From Paulinella micropora (Eukaryota; Cercozoa; Imbricatea; Euglyphida), in the NCBI GenBank assembly GCA_009731375.1, contig BJOX01000233.1, positions 568,462-590,726 of the forward strand: 22,265 nucleotides of DNA. The letters run 5' to 3'. The position numbers and the translations under genes are program-made. The notes below the pieces were generated by a model. It did not search any database. It was not told the origin of the DNA and saw only the letters and a program-made list of their open reading frames with translations. Below are positions 10,663 through 22,265 of this stretch, piece by piece (within the stretch, counting starts at the first letter, position 1; each line of letters opens with the position of its first letter).

Positions 10663-10665
<3 letters not shown>
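10276..10665. other. Unique island between two GATA arrays, possible repeat element
   Basis: About 390 bp of moderate GC with no convincing gene. It contains TAGTATAAACC, a TATA-like string near 10530, and ends CACACATAAAGATAGATAG. Its structure, a unique body that runs into a simple-repeat tail, is compatible with a solo LTR or a retroposon, but I see no diagnostic motif. Confidence 0.3.
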
Positions 10666-10716
<51 letters not shown>

Positions 10717-10742
10717 GGGTAGGTAGGTAGGTAGGTAGGTAC

Positions 10743-10834
<92 letters not shown>

Positions 10835-10965
10835 GTAGATAGGTAGATAGGTAGAAGGTAGATAGATAGCTGATAGGTGGATAGACAGATTCATAGATAG
10901 ATTCATAGATAGATTCATAGATAGATTCATTGATAGATTCATGGATAGAATGATAGATAGGTAGG

Positions 10966-11000
<35 letters not shown>

Positions 11001-11001
11001 G

Positions 11002-11073
<72 letters not shown>
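10666..11073 (+). repeat. (GATA)n array with variant sub-blocks
   Basis: GATA units with internal GGTA (about 10717-10742) and GATTCATAGATA (about 10887-10950) higher-order variants. The latter is a 12-bp repeat of five or so units. Confidence 0.95.
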
Positions 11074-11605
11074 GAAAAGACAAACTACCCGTTTTGCCTC
11101 CGGAAACCAATAACTTCTGGTTTGCGGTGGGTTTTCTTTACGAAAATGGCATTGTTTTGCGGCTTTTTACTAGTCGGGGCCGGCTTCGCCATCATGCGTT
11201 AGAACCCCCAAAAAATCAAATACAAAACACCCATTCAATCCAATCAGTCAAATCCGATCTCTTCCATTCCATATCAACCAAATCCGATCCCATCCAATCC
11301 AATCGAATAGAAAACATTACCAAATCCATCCATGTGCAATTCATTACTTTTATCCCGTTTCCCCCTCCCCTATCGCTTTCTCTTCCTTACTCCCTGCTTT
11401 TTTAGATGCCTTTTCCGATCAGCGGATGTCCGGATCCCGACTTCTGTATGGCCACTGGAGGTCCGTTCCTCAACCCAAGTACTAACCCAATGCAGACGTC
11501 TTGAGTTCTTGTCGCCCTTGTTACTATATCTATTGTGTGTGTGTGTGTGTGTGTGTTTTCCTTCAGTCCACCCCCCGTCGCCTCTTCTCTCCCTCCTCTC
11601 TCGCT

Positions 11606-11609
<4 letters not shown>
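11074..11609. other. Unique island, no assigned gene
   Basis: At 11095-11210 there is a GC-richer stretch with an open plus-strand frame reading NNFWFAVGFLYENGIVLRLF; coding status is unknown. From 11215 to 11335 a degenerate CATCCAATCC-type pentanucleotide pattern runs. At 11465-11490 there is a minus-strand 13-mer GGTTAGTACTTGG, which is the internal promoter region core of 5S rRNA, but the flanks do not extend the match well. Confidence 0.3.
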
Positions 11610-12540
<931 letters not shown>

Positions 12541-12595
12541 TCCTCATCCTCCTCTTTCGCTGTTTCTGCCTTGCTCGTTTGCTGTGTGAAGTGTT

Positions 12596-12675
12596 GTATT
12601 TATATATATATATATGCATATATAATATACATATATATATGTATATATATGTATGTATGTATGTATATATATGTA
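12596..12675 (+). repeat. (TA)n / (TATG)n microsatellite
   Basis: Short TA tracts pass into ATGT units just before a unique region. Confidence 0.85.
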
Positions 12676-12705
12676 AGTCTTGATATCATCCACTGGCATT
12701 TGCAG

Positions 12706-13144
12706 GACTGCAAAATGTGCTATTGCTCCTCCGCGCACACTTATCACTGGCCGGAGGAGGATTGAGACAGACTTGCGTATGTAATTTGTACCTCCACTAG
12801 ATACTGCTGCATGACTTAGTAATTGCCTGATCAAAGAAAAAACGTGTCGCACACACGGGACAAAGGGCTCCTGGATTGCCATGGGACGGTCGTGCGCTGT
12901 AGCTGCTGCGCGCAACAGGCCGCTCGTCGTCGACTTAACAGCGCAGAGCGCCTGCAGACACTGACAATGACCCAGGACCGCTTCGGGAGACTACCAAGAG
13001 CTGACTGCGTGTAGAGGTTCTCGCGCGACATATCACCGAGTCGGCGCGGGCGAAGCTGAGGCTGCAGTATGATACTAACCTTCAACTCCAATCAGCCATC
13101 ACCACAGATGCAAGAAACTGTCTTTACAGGCACGGTGTCTGATA
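12706..13144 (+). other. Coding-like island, gene not assigned
   Basis: Three plus-strand patches look like exons but could not be joined. 12706-12765 follows TTTGCAG and reads DCKMCYCSSAHTYHWPEED then TGA. About 12920-13014 follows CGCAACAG and reads AARRRLNSAERLQTLTMTQD and on to a stop. 13018-13137 follows GTGTAG and reads VLARHITESARAKLRLQYDT and on to TGA in another frame. The region is GC-rich against AT-rich flanks. It could be a decayed gene, a transposon remnant or non-coding. Confidence 0.3.
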
Positions 13145-13290
13145 TGTTTATACATACACTAAGTAATTGTATTATATATATGTAATATAGATACCGACAC
13201 ACAATTTATAATGATACATGTAAGCATATACAAATAATATTCATACCTTAAGCTTACACCGTCCATGCGTGTATTATTAAGACACACTCA

Positions 13291-13317
13291 AATATATATA
13301 TATATATATCATAGTAT

Positions 13318-13351
<34 letters not shown>

Positions 13352-13364
13352 ATACATATACTTG
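13291..13364 (+). repeat. (TA)n microsatellite
   Basis: TATATA tracts separated by short interruptions, next to the AT-rich candidate LTR region. Confidence 0.85.
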
Positions 13365-13743
13365 AAGCATAACTATGAGCCAGGTTCAGAGCCTGAGAAC
13401 CAAAGCAGTCAGATGATTCTGGCGAACGATACTTTAATACAGAACCCTTTACAGAGTATGAAGCCCGGCCCGCCGAACAACTGAAGTGACAGATTTCCCA
13501 GTCTCCGGACCACTTCAAACCGCAGAGACTGAGCTACTTGAAACGGTCAGAAACCAGACAGGGTAAAGTGGCGGATCATTTAAATGTGACACTAATGCCA
13601 CCCCAGAAAAGTCACTAGTAATTCACGGGTGAGCTAGTGTCACTGTCCGGTACTATCTCTCTAGCAAACTAACCTGCGTAAGTACCTGTTATAATCTCAT
13701 CACTTACCTAGTTATAGTAATATAACTTCAGTCCCGGCTAAGC
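13365..13743 (-). mobile_element. Possible 3' LTR region of the decayed copia element
   Basis: On the minus strand this segment lies downstream of the RNase H fragment and directly after a purine tract, AAGCGGGGGGAG (13744-13755), which resembles a polypurine tract. It contains TATTAAAG-type AT-rich strings. No second LTR is in the window to compare, and the TG...CA ends were not found, so this is an inference from position. Confidence 0.3.
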
Positions 13744-13859
13744 TCCCCCCGCTTGATGGCATTACTATTAATACTAATATTAATATCCCACTCAACTAAA
13801 ACTGATAAAGTCCTGAACTAGCTTGGTGCGTGCTATAACCTTATGATACTACAACTGCG

Positions 13860-14276
13860 CGACTTTGTCCACTAACTTCAAATACTTCGGGAATCGGCTC
13901 CCGTTGCCTCTTCGTGTTAATGTCTACGTACTATTTCTTCACATGGAATCAGAATCTTTTCCACCACCGCCTTACCGACCAAGATCATACAATATCGCTG
14001 ACGTAGCAATAGCGCAGATCAACTGGCATGGTCTAGTTTATGCCGATACAGATTAGTGTTGGCCAGCTCGATGACACCTTCCTTGTCCTCGTAGATAGAC
14101 GGGTACTGAGCCAAGGATGAGGCAAGCCACCTATTACGGGTACTGAGCCAAGGATTTGGCTGAACAAGGATGAGGCAAGCCACCTATTGTCTGCCGCCTA
14201 TCCCGTTGATGAAATTGCCAATCTTCTCCTGCCCATGCAGGCACGCGTCCATCGCGTAGATCTCCGCTTCGCAGAC
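13860..14276 (-). pseudogene. Decayed Ty1/copia retrotransposon RNase H fragment
   Basis: Minus-strand pieces in order: CEAEIYAMDACLHGQEKI (upstream end, about 14273-14220), PSIYEDKEGVIELANTNLYR (about 14093-14034), HKLDHAS, then after a one-base shift DLRYCYVSDIV (about 14010-13980). These correspond to the copia RNase H landmarks EAEYxA, IYxDNxGAIxLAxNP, and RTKHIDxRYHFxRD. The frame is broken by stops, by a one-base shift near 14010, and by a tandem duplication at 14099-14188. The upstream part (reverse transcriptase, integrase) is missing: the ATAC array at 14277 cuts it off. Clearly inactive. Confidence 0.72.
14099..14188. repeat. Direct repeat of 37 bp inside the copia fragment
   Basis: ACGGGTACTGAGCCAAGGAT followed by GAGGCAAGCCACCTATT occurs at 14099-14135 and again at 14136-14188, where 16 bp (TTGGCTGAACAAGGAT) are inserted between the halves. 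It disrupts the RNase H frame. Confidence 0.85.
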
Positions 14277-14607
14277 ATACATACATACATACATGCCTAC
14301 CTGCATGCCTGATGCATGCATGCATGCATCCATACATCCATCCATACATAACATACATAACATACATAACATACATACACATACACACACATACATACAT
14401 ACAGATATACATACATACATACATACACACATATATATATACATATATACATATGTTACATACATACATACATATATATATATATATGTATATACATATA
14501 TATATATATATATATAATACATACATACATATATACATACATACATACATACACGCATACATGCATACATACATGCATACATACATACATACATTCATAC
14601 ATACATC
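14277..14607 (+). repeat. (ATAC)n array with (TA)n and CATG variants
   Basis: A tetranucleotide array that abuts and truncates the copia fragment on its upstream side. Confidence 0.95.
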
Positions 14608-14638
14608 TAACAAGCAGACACGGATATATGAACATGCC

Positions 14639-14703
14639 TCTCTCTCTCTCTCTCCTCTCCTCTTTTCTTCTCTCCTCTCTTCTCTTCTCTTCTCGTCTCC
14701 TCT

Positions 14704-14736
<33 letters not shown>

Positions 14737-14950
14737 AAAAAAANNNNNNNNNNNNNNNNNNNNNNNNNNNNNNNNNNNNNNNNNNNNNNNNNNNNNNNNN
14801 NNNNNNNNNNNNNNNNNNNNNNNNNNNNNNNNNNNNNNNNNNNNNNNNNNNNNNNNNNNNNNNNNNNNNNNNNNNNNNNNNNNNNNNNNNNNNNNNNNNN
14901 NNNNNNNCTTTTCCCCCCCCCCTCCCCCCCCCCCCCCCCTCCCCCCCTCT
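14639..14950. other. CT, poly-C, poly-A, 164-N gap, poly-C
   Basis: CT/TCTCT tract 14639-14704, about 30 C, 9 A, N 14744-14907, then CTTTT and C-rich sequence. Different sequence on the two sides indicates a true missing segment. Confidence 0.9.
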
Positions 14951-14953
14951 CAT

Positions 14954-15282
14954 AAAAAGAAGAGGAGGAAGAGGAGGAGGAAAGAGAAGAAGAAGAAGGA
15001 AGAAGAAGAAGAAGAAGGAGGAGGAGAAGGAAGAGGAGAAGGAGAAGGAGCAGCAGCAGGAGGAGGAGGAACAGCAGCAGCAGGAGGAGGAGGAACAGCA
15101 GCAGCAGCAGGAGCAGGAGGCGGAGCAGGAGCAGGAGGCAGTGCAGGAGGAGCAGGAGCAGGAGCAGGAGGAGACAGGAGGAGGAGGAGGAGAAGGAGGA
15201 GGAGAAGAAGAAGAAGAAGAAGAAAGAAGGAGAAGGAGGAGGAGGAGGAGAAGAAGAAGAGAAGAAGGAGAAGAAGAAGAAG
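14954..15282 (+). repeat. Purine-rich (GAG/GAA/CAG) trinucleotide tract
   Basis: About 330 bp of AGG, AGA and GCAG triplets, nearly all purine on the plus strand and open in several frames as poly-E, poly-R or poly-K. There is no start in good context and no neighbouring exon, so I treat it as a repeat. Confidence 0.85.
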
Positions 15283-15419
15283 TTGGCTTTTCATTCAGTT
15301 TCATGAATTAGTTCTGACTACGAATTTTACGACTTGGTTTTGACTTTACTTCCTGTACAATTTCGCTTTTGATTTCATTAAAGAAGAAGAAGAAAATACT
15401 GAAGAAGAAGAAGCAGAAG

Positions 15420-15450
<31 letters not shown>

Positions 15451-15648
15451 GGATCAGGATTACCAAGTTAAATCAAAAATTCCTCGTGTTTTGCGATTTG
15501 TGTCATACATTCTGCTCTCCACTCTTATGATGAAGCTGTAATTCGGGTTAAAACATAAATTTAACGCGGTTATGATAGCAAACTCTGCATCATTATCGGG
15601 TTATTTTTATCGTTTTTCCCGTTAGCTGAATAAGAAAAACAGATACTC
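15283..15648. other. Intergenic, AT-rich with a (GAA)n tract
   Basis: A pure GAA tract lies at 15380-15450. The rest is AT-rich with no gene seen. Confidence 0.6.
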
Positions 15649-15816
15649 CTAAAGAAAGAAAGAAAGACAGAAGAAGACGAAGACGAAAAGACGAAGACGA
15701 AGAGACGAAGACGAAGAGACGAAGACGAAGACGGAGGAGGAGGAGGAGGAGGAGGAGGAGGAGGAGAAGGAGAAGAAGAAGACGAAGAAGAGCAGCAGCA
15801 GCAGCAGCAGCAGGAG
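15649..15816 (+). repeat. GAAGAC / GAGGAG / AGC repeat tract upstream of ALAS
   Basis: AAAG, then (GAAGAC)n with GAGAC variants of about 12-bp period, then GGA and GCA triplets. It ends only about 65 bp before the ALAS start and so occupies its proximal promoter or 5' UTR. Confidence 0.85.
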
Positions 15817-15881
15817 CAGCGGGAATTACTATCTCGAACCGCAAAATGTGCTAGAATCCCTTTACTCCATTTTGCAATGAA

Positions 15882-21798
<5,917 letters not shown>

Positions 21799-22265
21799 TG
21801 CCAGCCACGCGGTGCCCCAGCCTTTTTGATCTTGGAATTGCATCCGAGATCATGCGGCGGGGCCAGTAACAGCCCCTGTAAAGTTTTCGGCCGGCCGCCG
21901 ATATGACCACGCATTTGCGGCCGATCTCATCGTGGGCCGCCCTCAGGCAACAGCTGCCTTCGTTGTGAGGAAAAGACCTGTCCAACGTGTGGCTGGGGGC
22001 ACCATCATCATATAGTAAGCTATCATAGTGTCATGATTCTTACTAGAACATGACACGCATATTGTAATGCCCCCAACGATAGCTCGTAAAAAGTCGGTAA
22101 TACAACCAAACACAGTCCTCAAGAACGAGAATGATGTCTCGTTGTATTAGCTCAGTGAAGCCAAAAAGGAAAACGGCAACAGACCAGGAATAAAATGGCA
22201 TCAGGTCCAATCCGGACAAATAATACTGAAAAACAAGCTGGTGCACCTGTCACCAGGAAAAGGTA
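21799..22265. other. 3' flank of ALAS, nothing recognised
   Basis: A GC-rich patch at 21799-22000 and AT-richer DNA after it. The minus-strand frames of 70-81 codons here overlap the ALAS terminal exon and look like shadows. AATAAA occurs at 22189, possibly a polyadenylation signal but distant from the stop. Confidence 0.4.

Noticed and set aside
13865-14056. 63-codon plus-strand frame starting MSTNFKYFGNRL
   Set aside because: It lies opposite the copia RNase H remnant on the minus strand, which explains the sequence better.
14628-15343. Plus-strand Glu/Arg-rich frames as a gene
   Set aside because: They cross poly-C, an N gap and a pure triplet repeat, with no exon borders or conserved motif.

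Overview
This is a eukaryotic nuclear window. It has GT-AG introns (plus one GC-AG), GC-rich exons in an extremely microsatellite-rich background, a mitochondrial-type heme enzyme split into many exons, an abnormal-spindle (ASPM) homologue and a decayed Ty1/copia fragment. Six N gaps are present, and most sit inside a homopolymer or simple repeat, so this is a draft assembly of a repeat-rich genome. The ALAS lacks the C-terminal extension I know from animals. I would guess a protist, but the lineage cannot be fixed from sequence alone.

Layout: (1) 177-7166, plus strand: the 3' part of an ASPM-like gene, about 20 exons, beginning just after the calponin-homology region. It encodes at least seven calmodulin-binding IQ motifs, two very long charged E/R/Q helices between them, and the conserved C-terminal helical-repeat domain. 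(2) 7167-8824: AT-rich intergenic DNA with a 619-base gap. (3) 8825-9797, minus strand: a small unrecognised gene, or the 3' end of one, in three phase-consistent exons. (4) 9800-15840: GATA, ATAC, CT, CTTT, GAA and GAC arrays separated by short unique islands. One island (13860-14276) is a decayed copia RNase H on the minus strand. (5) 15882-21798, plus strand: a complete 5-aminolevulinate synthase (ALAS) gene, 11 exons, 535 codons plus stop. Its exon phases all agree and its N-terminus carries two heme-regulatory Cys-Pro motifs. (6) 21799-22265: 3' flank, nothing recognised.

The two main genes are unrelated in function: one acts at the spindle pole, the other is the committed step of heme synthesis. 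The most unusual part is the ALAS locus. Several introns consist almost wholly of microsatellite whose first and last units form the splice sites. Next to these arrays are three separate partial exon duplications: the end of exon 4, a diverged copy of exon 8, and a perfect 459-bp tandem array holding three copies of exon 7.
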